Assembly (NCBI RefSeq): GCF_028389875.1
Contig: NC_084682.1
Location: 6,086,001 to 6,150,000 of the forward strand
Direction: 5' to 3'
DNA: 64,000 bases
DNA from: Rhea pennata
Lineage: Eukaryota > Chordata > Aves > Rheiformes > Rheidae
The notes beneath the pieces are model-generated. The model was not told the origin of the DNA. It worked only from the letters and a program-made list of their open reading frames with translations, and ran no database searches. Position numbers and translations under genes: made by a program. Below are positions 1 through 10,409 of this stretch, one piece after another (the first letter of the stretch is position 1; each line of letters starts with the position of its first letter).

Positions 1-331
1 ACACAGACCAGCTCCTGCATACTTACTGGAAGCCTAGGTAGAGACCACTAACGCACAATAAAAAGCTCTCAAAATATCACAAAATATAGACACTTCCCAA
101 TATCACATAGAGATTGAAACTCAACCATGGTGAAGATTTTACAAAAATACGAACAAAGTCTATTTCATGCAAAACAAATAGAAAGGATGTTCAAGATCTA
201 GACATCATTGTTGCAGGCACAAGAAAGCTGAACATGTCTGCCTGGCTGTTGTTAAATGAAAAAAATAGGCAACTGAAAGATCATTATAACAATTTCTCCA
301 GACGAGGTATTTTTCTACAGTAATTACTTAC

Positions 332-2722
332 CTTCGTTGTATGGCACTGGGTTGCCAATATTCCCACCAACCATATCAGCAGTTTTCAGAACATCCAAAT
401 CCATCAGAATAACCACTCTCCTACAAACACAAAGCAGACAGTAAGATTTTCATTTCCTCTGCACATCTAACAGACTTTGAATATCCTTTGAATATCCTTT
501 GCATACAGGTAAGAGAAACAGCCAGTAGGGGTAGATTCTTTGGACAAGAGATTCAGATATAAAAGCTCTCCACTGTAACCCACTCACAAGGTACAGACAG
601 GCTTAAGAACAGTATCACATTTCATTAAAGACAGCAGCTAACATGCTGAATGGGCACACAGAAATGGCTTGAAAGAATATAGCCAGATTTTACAGATAAG
701 ATATATTCCCTGACTCAAGAAAAGTTATACTCCCTCCACAGAAACATTGAATAAAAAAAGACGCAGAACCTCAGTTACCATTCTCCAAGACTTTGCAGTT
801 TTTAAATTGTCACTTTACCCAAATCACTTGTTAGTTTTTAGTATTCTACGTCCTTCTTCTCTCAAAGTTTCATAAAAGAAAGACCAAAGACTTCCAAGTA
901 ACAGGAAAATTTCATCATTTCTTTTCTACAACAAGTGATTTTAAGTGGATTTTAACAAACCTCAGTATAACTGTGTATTGCAGCTGGTTACCTTCAACTA
1001 AACTACTGTATTAGATACATCCACATTCACTGTAATCACATTCAGTATTTTTTACTTCTGCTATTGCTTGCATTGTGTATTCTCCCTCCTGCACACTCAA
1101 GACCAATTATTCATGGACAATCCCAATCAAAAGCACTTGGCCTTTGCTTTGCTTAGTCACATAGGATGGAGTACCCGTTAGCATTACTGCAATTAAAACA
1201 ACCTGGATACCTTCCATCTTTCAGACTGTTGACAATGAATCTGTTAACCTGGCAGATACAGTGAGCTGCTAAGCGCTCCTCTTCCACAAGAGAGTTCAGC
1301 TGTGTTGCCAACATGAAGGCTGCAAAAAGTAGAAGAAAAATATTGAAACAATTACCACATGCCAGCCTTAAGAGGGGCTACCATGCATGGCCACAACTTT
1401 TCCAGTCAGTCTACTGGTGTTACATTAGATCCACAGCTTGCCCCATTAATTATGGGGCAGGAAATAGTGTAACAGCTAACAATTCACCAGCACTCAGAAC
1501 ATAAAATAAGGATTTGTTTCCCAAACTTAGGGGACTTAATCAGGCAATGATAGCCAGAATACATTAAAGAAGTTAGATGATTAAACTACTTCAAAGCCAC
1601 TGTTATGAAAACATCAGCTACAGATTTCTATGTCTTTGTTATACCCTGTAGTGAATTAATTTCTTGTAGTTCACAAAGGAGCACTGAAATGCAGTTGCGC
1701 AGTTTGGAATATGAGTGGTCCCTATTTATGTCACTCGCTCTTTCAATACTCATTTCATCACTACAAACCTAGATGTTAGATTGGAAACTATGGCAACATT
1801 AACATCTCCACACTTGCAAAAATCTCAAAGCTTGTCATACTTACAGGAAAGTGTGTTAACACCATCACTCATCAACACTCGGTAACGCGGTGGCCCATTT
1901 CCTGTAGCAATAGCCCGTGTATTCTGAAGAAAAATACCAGATTGTTAGTCCTCACTAGCTCATTCAGAAACACTTCAGAAGCGAAGACACATCTTCAGTG
2001 AATGACTCAGTCTATTTAGCTTTCTTCACAAGCACTGATACCAACAGCAGAGCTGTAGTCGTACAAAACCTACTTTTCTCAACTGCATTAGAGCTAAGTC
2101 AGCCATGCTCTGCTCCTCTGCAGAGCAAGCTCGGCTGCAGCCTGGCCCTGCTCGCGACCCTGCAAGGAAGCACACGCAGTCGCTGCTGACAGTACAAAGT
2201 AATGAGGAGTACTCACTATGACTTGGAGTACAGGCTTGGAGATGCCCTCCCCCTGCATTATGGCCTAGAGAAGAGAAAGGGAAAAAAACAAAAGACAAAC
2301 AAACAAAAAAAAACACTCAGAGAGGTGCCACCTCCTCGCTCAGGAGACCCACAGCAGAGGGGGAACCGTGAGGAAACAGCCGTGGCAACGTGACCAGCCA
2401 ACACTGCTGGGCCCAGCCGCGGCCCTCCTCTCAGGACCGGCCCGGGGCACCATGCCTGGCCTCCCCCTTCTCCCCAGGGTCAGGCCCGACCCTGGGCCTT
2501 GCTCCCCACCGCCACTCCCAGCCCCTTCCCAAAACCCGGTGCCCCCCCCCCCATCTCGGACTGGGCCCGTCCCTGGCCTCGTCCCCCCACAGCCCTCTCC
2601 CGAGCAGGGCCGACCCAACACCCGAGACCTTGTCCCCCCCGCCCCCGTCTCCTCCGGGCCGGGCGCGGCCCCGCGCGCGGAGGCCTCACCGCGATGGCGC
2701 CCTCGCTCAGCCGCACGCTCAT
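332..2722 (-). CDS. RPA1: RPA1, replication protein A 70 kDa subunit (5' part, five coding exons, partial)
   Basis: RPA1 is the large subunit of the nuclear ssDNA-binding trimer RPA, which works in replication, repair and checkpoint signalling. Coding exons on the minus strand are 2690-2722, 2217-2264, 1845-1923, 1211-1319 and 332-420. All have GT/AG borders and joining phases, giving about 119 residues. The protein opens [11 protein letters not shown] and continues with [48 protein letters not shown] and [12 protein letters not shown]. These follow human RPA1 almost residue for residue and cover the N-terminal protein-interaction OB fold (RPA70N, DBD-F). The ATG at 2722 was chosen because it aligns with the human start, although the frame stays open upstream. 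The gene continues past base 1, where the DNA-binding OB folds and the C-terminal zinc finger should lie. It is divergent from SMYD4. I am very sure of the identity; the extent is partial. Confidence 0.96.
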
Positions 2723-3294
2723 GCTGCCGCACTTGCCGCCGCGCTTCGCCGCTGCCGCCAAATCCTCCCGCCGCCCCGAGCCTGGCCCCGCTCCTTCCGG
2801 CGCGCTCTCCTTGCGTCACCGCTGCGCGCGGGCCGGCCCGAAGGCAGGCGGAGCGCGCCTATTGGCTGGGCGGCGCCGTACGGCGGAAGTGCTCGGCGGC
2901 GCGCCGCGGTGGGTGCCGCCGGGCGGCGCCATTAGCGGCAGCGCGGGCCCATGGCGCTGCCGGCGGAGGAGTGGCGGGCGGTGGCCGCCCGGTGCTGGGC
3001 CGCGCTGCCGCCGGCACTGCGGGAGCGGCTGGCGGCGGCGCCGCTGCACGACGCGGTGCGCCTGGGCTGCGGCCTCCTCAGGTGAGCGCCGGGGGCGGCG
3101 CGGCGGGGCGGGCGCGGCGCGGCGCGGCGCTGACTCGCGTGTCCTGCAGGCCCGAGGCGGAGGCGGCGCTGCGGCGGCTGTGCCGGCGGGCGCGCGCGGG
3201 CAAGGAGGCGGCGGCCGCGCGCCGCTACCGGGAGGAGGGCAACCGGCGCTTCGGGCGCCGCCAGTACGGCGCCGCCGCGCGCCTCTACTCGCAG
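2480..3294. promoter_or_regulatory. CpG-rich bidirectional promoter of RPA1 and SMYD4
   Basis: The start codons of RPA1 (2722, minus) and SMYD4 (2951, plus) are only 228 bp apart in a CpG-dense stretch, so one divergent promoter must serve both. In the gap I see an inverted CCAAT box (ATTGG near 2860), an ETS/GABP-like core (CGGAAGTG near 2884) and a YY1-like GCGCCATT near 2927. This set is common in housekeeping divergent promoters. Factor binding is inferred from motifs only. Confidence 0.75.
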
Positions 3295-6200
3295 GTAGGT
3301 GCGCGCCGGACGCCCCGGTGAGGGGGGGCCCGGTCGTGGGGGGGTGGAGGCCCCTGGTGAGGGGGGTCCAGGGACGCCCCCCTATGGGGGCGCTGGGTCA
3401 GGCTGTGGTGAGCGGGGCCTGGTTGTGTGTGGGGGGGGGGGGCTGGTGAGGTGCCTCCGTCCTGCCCCCTCGGTGAGGGGTCCCCGGTGAGGCAGTGTGT
3501 GTGGGGGGGGTCCCCGGTGAGGCAGTGTGTGTGTGGGGGGGTCCCTGGTGAGCGGGGCCCAGTTTGGGGGGGGGCTGGTGAGGTGCCTCCCTCCTGCCCC
3601 CTCGGTGAGGGGTCCCCGGTGAGGCAGTGTGTGTGTGGGGGGGTCCCTGGTGAGCGGGGCCCAGTTTGGGGGGGGCTGGTGAGGTGCCTCCCTCCTGCCC
3701 CCTCGGTGAGGGGTCCCCGGTGAGGCAGTGTGTGTGGGGGGGGGTCCCTGGTGAGTGGGGCCCAGTTTGGGGGGGGCTGGTGAGGTGCCTCCGTCCTGCC
3801 CCCTCGGTGAGGGGTCCCCGGTGGGGCAGTGTGTGTGGGGGGGGTCCCTGATGAGGCAGTGTGTGTGTGGGGGGGGGAAGGCCCCTGGTGAGTGGGGCCC
3901 GGTTGTGTGTGTGTGGGGGGGGGGCTGGTGAGGTGCCTCCCTCCTGCCCCCCCCCCCCCCCGGTGAGGGGTCCGTGGTGGGGCAGTGGGGGGGGGGGGTC
4001 CCTGGTGAGGCAGTGTGTGCGGGGGGGGGGTCCCTGGTGATGGGGAGGGTCCCCAGTAAGACAGCGTCTCTCTGGTCTGCGCAGGCAGCGTCCCACGAGC
4101 GTCCTGGTAGCCCCGAGGTATCCGTGTGCTTCGCCAACCGCTCTGCGGCCCTCTTCCACCTGGGGCACTTTGAGGTAAGCGGCTGCAGGCGAGTGGAGGT
4201 GCTGAGTCCCGTGGCTGCCAGGCTCCTCGGCTCTTGGGTTGGCTCTTGGGGCACAAGCCTGCGCTCCCAGCACGTGACCTGGGGCCTCCTGCCTAGCTGG
4301 AGGGGAGGGTTGGCCAAAGGCGATGCCAAGCCGTGAGCTAGAGCATTGCCATGTAATATTTGCATATAAGACTTCAGGTGAGTGCTTCTAGGAACCCCAT
4401 AGTAATAACTCTTTAGATACTAGCACTGCAGAATATAGACCAGATGTGGTTTTCTAGCTGTACCTAAAACTTCCATCATTATGGAGCTATTTCTGAAGAG
4501 TTCCTATTTTTTCCTTGTTCTGTGTTGTGAATTTTTATTTGCCCAACAGATTGGCTCTGGACAAGGGAATCTGCTGAACAACATGATCTTGAGTAAAATA
4601 TGTTGAATCTTTGATGCGATAGAAGAGCACAAGTCTCAACTGGTTTTCAAGTACATTTAAAAGGTCTCATCTCTGTTTCTAGGTTTGTTTGGAAGACATT
4701 GCGAGGGCTCAAAGTCATGGCTATCCAGATAGCCTTCTACCCAAGGTCTTGCTGCGGAAAGCTGAATGTTTGCTGCGTTTGGGGAGGTTACAGGATGCAG
4801 CAGAGGCCCTGAGTGCAGTGGAGAATAAAATTGCTGTGGATCAGACTATGACTAGTGCTACGCACCAAGCACTGCTAAAAAAGATAAGTCAACTGAAGAA
4901 TAAAGTACGTGAGAAAGAGAGCTGTCTAGAGCCTGCACCAGAAGCACATGGTGCCATTCAAAGAGAGCTGGAGATCTGGGAAGAGAGTGACAGTATTTCA
5001 GGTGCATCTTCATCTCTGAGCTTGAATTTTGATTTAGAGAGAGGACGTCATTTGGTAGCCTCTCAGGACATTATACCGGGACAGAATCTGCTGAAAGAGG
5101 AGGCCTTTGTAAGTGTTCTCTGCCCAGGGAAGAGTCTTCTGTTGCCTGACAGCAATGAAACTGTGTGGGACACTCAGGTCACTAATGCAGATCTTTATTG
5201 TCACCGTTGTCTGAAGCAGCTCTTAGCCTCTGTGCCCTGCAGTGGCTGTAGTTATGCAAAGTACTGTAGCCAAAACTGTGCAGATCTGGCGTGGGAACAA
5301 TACCACAGGACAGAGTGTTTCTTGGAAGCACTGCTTCTCACATTAGGGGTCTTCTGCCAAGTTGCCTTAAGGACTGTTCTGCTGGCAGGATTTGCAGAGG
5401 TTAGAAGGCTGGTGGAGCAGTCCCATGATGATGACAAGGACCTTCATAGCCCTGAGGCAAGATGTAAGCATTTCAGTGAAGCGCCGAGTACCAGAGCTGG
5501 TATCCCAGGGAAGGCAGAGCCTGCGATTCCTGGCTGTAATGACAATGGTCAATACCAGAGTTCTTACCAAGCTGTGTTCAACCTTTTGCCACATACTGAG
5601 AAGCATAGCCCTGAACATAAGTTCCTTTGCATGCTAAGTGTAGTCGCTATATGCAAAAAACTACAAGAAGTTGGTCTAGAAGCTGCTGTCTTGAATCAGG
5701 AATCATCTGAGGAGTGGTCCAAACCAAAAGCATGTGAAAATAGGTCTGACGAACTGTCTCCAGAGTTGAAGATTATGGCGGAAGCAATGCTGAGGCACGT
5801 GTTGCAGTTGCAATGTAATGCACAAGCGATCACTGTAATGCAAGAGTTGGGTAAGATTAAACACTTTAAGCCCTTTCTTCTTATCCTTGCTCATCTAGTT
5901 TGTGTGAAGCAGAGAGACTGAACTAGCAGTTGTAGAAAGTTTTTATTGCAGATGGGAATGACTACTTGTTTTTCTTAAAATTTGATGGCTTGTTCACACC
6001 TGCCTCTCCTTATTTTTGGGACACACTTAGATGGTATTCAGCTATTTTTCATTATAGCAATATGCCAGGAACTTTCCTCCTGATGCTTGTAATTGGATCC
6101 AGTGTCCATTGCATTAAGTTTGGTGGGTCACTGAGCCTTCCTTCCCAACATACTTGTTTTTCCTTTGTCTTTAGGGTCTGGAGATGGTGCTGTTGTAAAT

Positions 6201-9200
6201 AAGAAGCCCATACGCCTGGCAACAGCCTTCTTTCCTGTCCTCAGCCTTCTGAACCATTCATGCAGTCCCAATACCAGTGTGTTGTTTAGTGGGACAGCTG
6301 CCACTGTCAGGGCATCACAGCCAATCCTAAGGGGCCAAGAGATTTTTCATTGCTATGGTGAGTTTTAATTCTGTATTTGTCTCAGCATACAGACATCCTT
6401 TCACTTCTATTTGTCATGCGGACTGATTGCTAATAGGATAGTAATTTCAAGTGTAATGTTGCTCGAGTTTGTGTGTATGTATAAGTCTTGATCTAAGATA
6501 TCAGAACAAGCCCTTATCTCCAGAGCCTACTGTTCTGCTTCACAGTCTCCAGTTTAATCTTCTTGAAAAGATAGTGTGCTTAGTCTCAGTTACAACAAGG
6601 GCGGATTTTAGTCTGTTGTAGGGAACTGTATCTGTTCAGCGCTTTATATCCTTGTCCTGCGTTTGCAGGGCCTCATCGATGTAGAATGAGAGTTGCTGAG
6701 AGACAACAGCTTCTCAGACAGTATTTCTTCGAGTGTCGCTGTCAGGCATGCCTAGAGGAGATAGAGTCTGATGTCAAGAGTGTGGTGTCCACAAGAAACT
6801 CATTCTGCTGCCCTAGCTGCCAGGCTTCAATGCAGGTAATTATTCCATAATTATAACTGTATAACCATATCAGGGTATGTAACATTTGGGTCTCTGGGAA
6901 AGTCACAGTTAAAAGATCTCTGCAGAATCAAGGCACTATCTCATTGCTGTCTAGCAGCTTCCCTGGAATGTTCTTGTATGTAAATCTTCCAGCATTATAG
7001 GGAAAACATAGCCTTTAACAAGGAGTTAAAACTGTTTTGAACTTGATGAAAGAAACCTTGAGTGTCGGGGCTGTGGACTGAGGTAGCGGGGATGTTTAGG
7101 AAACAAAAATGGATGCCCAGAATCTAGAACATGGTATGTACCTATGGGGAGCTGTATGTAATGGGAGCTGTGTTATCCGTCATTCACAGGATGTAAATGA
7201 AAGCAGCATCTAGCATAAGTTAAATGGAGAAAGTCATTTTTTTTTTTTTTGAAGAAAGAAAGCAAAAGTATGTATTTTGTATGAATGGTAGTTGTGTACC
7301 TCATTAACCCCTTTTTGGCCTAGTCTTAAATGGACTCACACTGGCACATGTTATCATAACTTCCTAAAATCTGAACAATCTAATAGCAACTTATGAACAA
7401 GTTTCTTTATTTAACAAATATATCTAAGGAACTATGTAGTAGCTCTGTAATACAATACAGATATGGCAATGGAAAATAAGCTTTGAGTTGAACTTCAGCA
7501 GGAATGATGGCATGGATGCCTTCCACAGGGAGAAGACACACTTTGTTGTTCAAATGGAGCTTGTGCACTCTCAGTCAGCAGAGAGAGCCTGTCACAGCGC
7601 TTATGGGACCTTCAGCAGCAAATTAAGAAAGCATTAAAACTGCTAAGCGACAACAAGAGTGGTAAGGCTCAATTTTCTGCTTTAATGTCAGCAGCTAATG
7701 AGGACAGATTGGGAGACCTGGTCCAAGCCATGAGATGGCACTGTTGTCTATGAAATTAGGGTCTTCTGGCATGAAGCCTGCAGTCCCCTGGGAGCTGAGC
7801 TTTAGGTTTTTATATATATATATATATATATACACATATATACCACTGATCTGGATGTTAATCTAGGTCACACGCTGTTCTGTAGTGACTAAAAGAACTC
7901 AAGGTAATGTTAGAATAACATATTCCCAGACCTTGTTTTTCTGGACCATATCCATCTGACAGTGTTTTAGAATAAGCAAGGCTGCATAGGAAGTAGATGT
8001 AAAATCTTAACCAAGTCCCAATCTAATTTTGTAAGATGCAGCGATTAGATTGGATCATGGTAAGCTGGATAATGGCCAGTAAGATGAATTTTATACCTTG
8101 TTTTGTAGATCAGGCTATCAAAATGCTGCTGAAGTGTCAGATAAATGCTGGAAGTTTCTTGTCTCCAGAACATTTGCTGATGGGAGAGATGGAAGATCAT
8201 CTGGCACAGGTCTATGCTACTCTTGGTATGGTATTATCTTCTCCCTTAAGATTGTCTTTAGTTTTCTGGCCTGTGAATTTAACATTAGGGCTAGCTTTTT
8301 GGCTAGCTTTTTCACTTCTACTGCATTTCTCCAGTTTTGACAGCAGGGCTCTCAGGAGGACTGCTTTAGTCAAAACTGCCTTCCCAGCAGCCAAGGAATA
8401 ATGGTGTGATCTCATGTCCTTCTAGTTTCTCTGTACTTGGTCTTAGGATAGCAGCCTCCTAATAATGCTGTGGATATAGTTCATCATGTTTTGAATAGTA
8501 GTGTCAAATTCTTTTGGTGGCAATAGTTCCTGAATGTATTTGTTTATTGCACTCTCTTCTTGTGTTTTTGGGTTGTTTTGTTATTCCATCAGGGAAGTGG
8601 CAGGAAGCAGCCAAACACCTGCAGAGCAGTATTCGGATAGTGGAAATGCATCATGGGCCATCAAGTGTAGAAATGGGTCATGAACTCTTCAAGCTGGCAC
8701 AAATTCTCTTCAATGGGTAAATTTGCCTTCATTCTCCATCTCTTCCCTGCACCCTTCCTGAGTGTCTGACACAGTATCGTGGCTCATGGTCCTTGACACT
8801 TTCCGGGGTGTGTCCCAAGCCTTCTGAGCAGTCTGGCACAGCTACAAAAGTTGTCCCTTTCTCAAATGTAAGTTCATTGAGTGGGCCAGTGAGGTTCACT
8901 TCTATCTTATGAGCTCTCTCTTTGGACCCATTTGTGCCTGTCTGTCCTGTCTACTCTCTGGCTCTGTTTATTCCCTGTCCTATTGTTTTATTCTGGCAGT
9001 GAGTTATCCTTGAGCATTTATATCTGAGTTGTACATATATCGCTGACATATTTTCAAAAAAGGAATCAAAAACACTTTGCTCTTCTTTGGTCCCTTTCTG
9101 GGCAAGAGAATCTACCAAGTATTTCTGCAAATCTTCTAACATCATCTATGTCTTAACTGTCTGAATTTTCAGTGGGAGCTGCAGAGAGGCAGCAGTGACT

Positions 9201-9568
9201 TAGTGTCTCAAGTTTTGTCCATTTGATTACCTTTTTTCCCTATTCTCTCTTTGCAGCTAAAGTGCATGGTATTTGGCTGGTGCTGAAAGGCAGTGGAGGG
9301 TAGGATCTGTAACCATGAACAAGTTTAGTGCTTTGTTCGGGAGCGGTTGCAGGTTAGGGAAGTTAAGGGAGCTGAATTCCGTATCTCATATATTCTGTTT
9401 TTACTTTTCTACTTCAGATTTGCTGTTTCTGAAGCTCTGAGCACAATTCAAAGAGCAGAGGAGATTTTGTCAGTGCACTGTGGTCCTCAGAGTACTCAGA
9501 TCCAGGAACTAAAAGAGATGAAGACCTGTCTGTTAGAGCTTCCCAGAAGCATCCTTCAGAGGACTTAA
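2951..9568 (+). CDS. SMYD4: SMYD4, SET and MYND domain protein 4 (complete, ten coding exons)
   Basis: SMYD4 is a TPR-containing SET/MYND protein, a presumed lysine methyltransferase linked to muscle and heart development. Exons are 2951-3081, 3150-3294, 4085-4174, 4683-5850, 6175-6357, 6669-6835, 7529-7661, 8109-8225, 8593-8716 and 9418-9568. They total 2409 nt, or 802 aa (human 804). N-terminal TPR-like helices (YREEGNRRFGRRQYGAAARL, SVCFANRSAALFHLG) come first. The split SET domain begins near residue 240. A MYND zinc finger follows at about residues 295-335, with CHRC, CSGC, YCSQNC and H-C zinc ligands. The SET core NHSCSPNTS and HCYG come next, then a cysteine post-SET motif (CRCQAC) and a C-terminal TPR-like region. 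Exon 4 (1168 nt) carries about half of the protein. Start MALPAEEW matches the human start. The gene is intact and converges on SERPINF1. Confidence 0.96.
3295..4084. repeat. G-rich minisatellite in SMYD4 intron 2, period about 101 bp
   Basis: The whole second intron of SMYD4 is built from short G-rich modules such as GGTCCCCGGTGAGGCAGTGT, GGGCCCAGTTTGGGG and GGTGAGGTGCCTCC. The last module recurs near 3445, 3577, 3678, 3779 and 3927, giving two successive periods of 101 bp flanked by longer variants. Many runs of 6-13 G lie on the plus strand, so it has strong G-quadruplex potential. Lack of stops leaves long antisense frames open, which are artefacts. GGTGAG recurs and mimics 5' splice donors next to the true donor at 3295. 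Copy number may be unreliable in an assembly. Confidence 0.85.
7811..7852. repeat. (TA)n microsatellite
   Basis: A run of alternating T and A about 42 bp long, with one CACA interruption, lies in SMYD4 intron 7. It is a plain simple repeat with no sign of function. Confidence 0.9.
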
Positions 9569-9715
9569 ATTTCCCTATCAAAGGAAGCTACAATGCTGAT
9601 CTTTCATCAGAGCTAAGCTTCATGTGGTAAGGCAGTCATATAGTACAAGCTGGAAAATTGTGCATTAAGAACAACTTGAGTGAACTCTGAAATGCTCTTT
9701 AGTGAGGCTGTTGTA

Positions 9716-9721
9716 AATAAA
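9716..9721 (+). other. SMYD4: Poly(A) signal of SMYD4
   Basis: AATAAA lies about 150 nt after the SMYD4 stop codon and is the first canonical hexamer downstream. It implies a short 3' UTR ending near 9740. Confidence 0.75.
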
Positions 9722-9739
9722 ATGACCAGTCCTAATATG

Positions 9740-10281
9740 AGGAGTCTGTGTGTGGTATAGTGGAAGTTGATGCTATTGTAGAATTTCTGTGTGTATATTA
9801 GAAGGAAACATTTGAGATGGCTGTGTGTGTTTCTAGAGATGTAAATCTTCCATGTGTGGTAGCCTGCTGGTCTTGAACAAGAAGTTATTCAGACTATGCT
9901 GCCTTTTATTTCTAATGCTGTGAAGCATTTGCCTACTAGTCAGCACTTTCATTCTTGCCAGCACAAATGTTGGAATGGATGAGAGTGCAGGTTGGGAAGT
10001 ACAAACTTACAAGCTGTTTGAAGGAGACACTTCAGAACTTGGAGAGCTGCCAGAGCAGACCTGTAAGTGATGAGGAACTCAGTATGGACAGAACTGGCTT
10101 CAGCTTGGAAGACAGGAGAGGGGAAAATACAGTATACACCCGACTGAGGTTTGTATGTAGGACATCAAACCATGCTTTGGCTCAGTCTGGGGAAAATGGG
10201 TGTGTGAAGACACATAATATAGGTAGGACAGTGTTTCAAGGGAGAATACTGGGACTCACTGAAATTAACGGCAAAAGCTCT
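9740..10281. other. Convergent intergenic gap between SMYD4 and SERPINF1
   Basis: About 540 bp separate the apparent 3' ends of the plus-strand SMYD4 and minus-strand SERPINF1. A plus-strand frame is open from 9955 to 10413, but it runs into the antisense of the SERPINF1 3' UTR and resembles no protein I know. No repeat or RNA gene is recognised. Confidence 0.5.
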
Positions 10282-10287
10282 TTTATT
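10282..10287 (-). other. SERPINF1: Poly(A) signal of SERPINF1
   Basis: The minus strand reads AATAAA about 125 nt beyond the SERPINF1 stop. It predicts a short 3' UTR. Confidence 0.7.
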
Positions 10288-10409
10288 GCAGCATGTAGGC
10301 ATAAGATTTGCAAGTTGTGTCTTTGTGCAGCGGAGCAGGGAGCCAGTCATCCCTCCCGATACCACCCTTTTCATTTGGGACCCACCATTGCAGACTATGG
10401 TGAAGGAAT

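Noticed and set aside
2368-3449. Plus-strand frames of over 300 codons across the RPA1/SMYD4 promoter
   Set aside because: CpG-island artefacts that cross the RPA1 first exon antisense and the SMYD4 splice sites.
3285-4365. Three overlapping long open frames on the minus strand (about 290-330 codons each)
   Set aside because: All three phases are open only because the G-rich minisatellite lacks stops. The products are Pro/His/Thr-rich repeats unlike any known protein.
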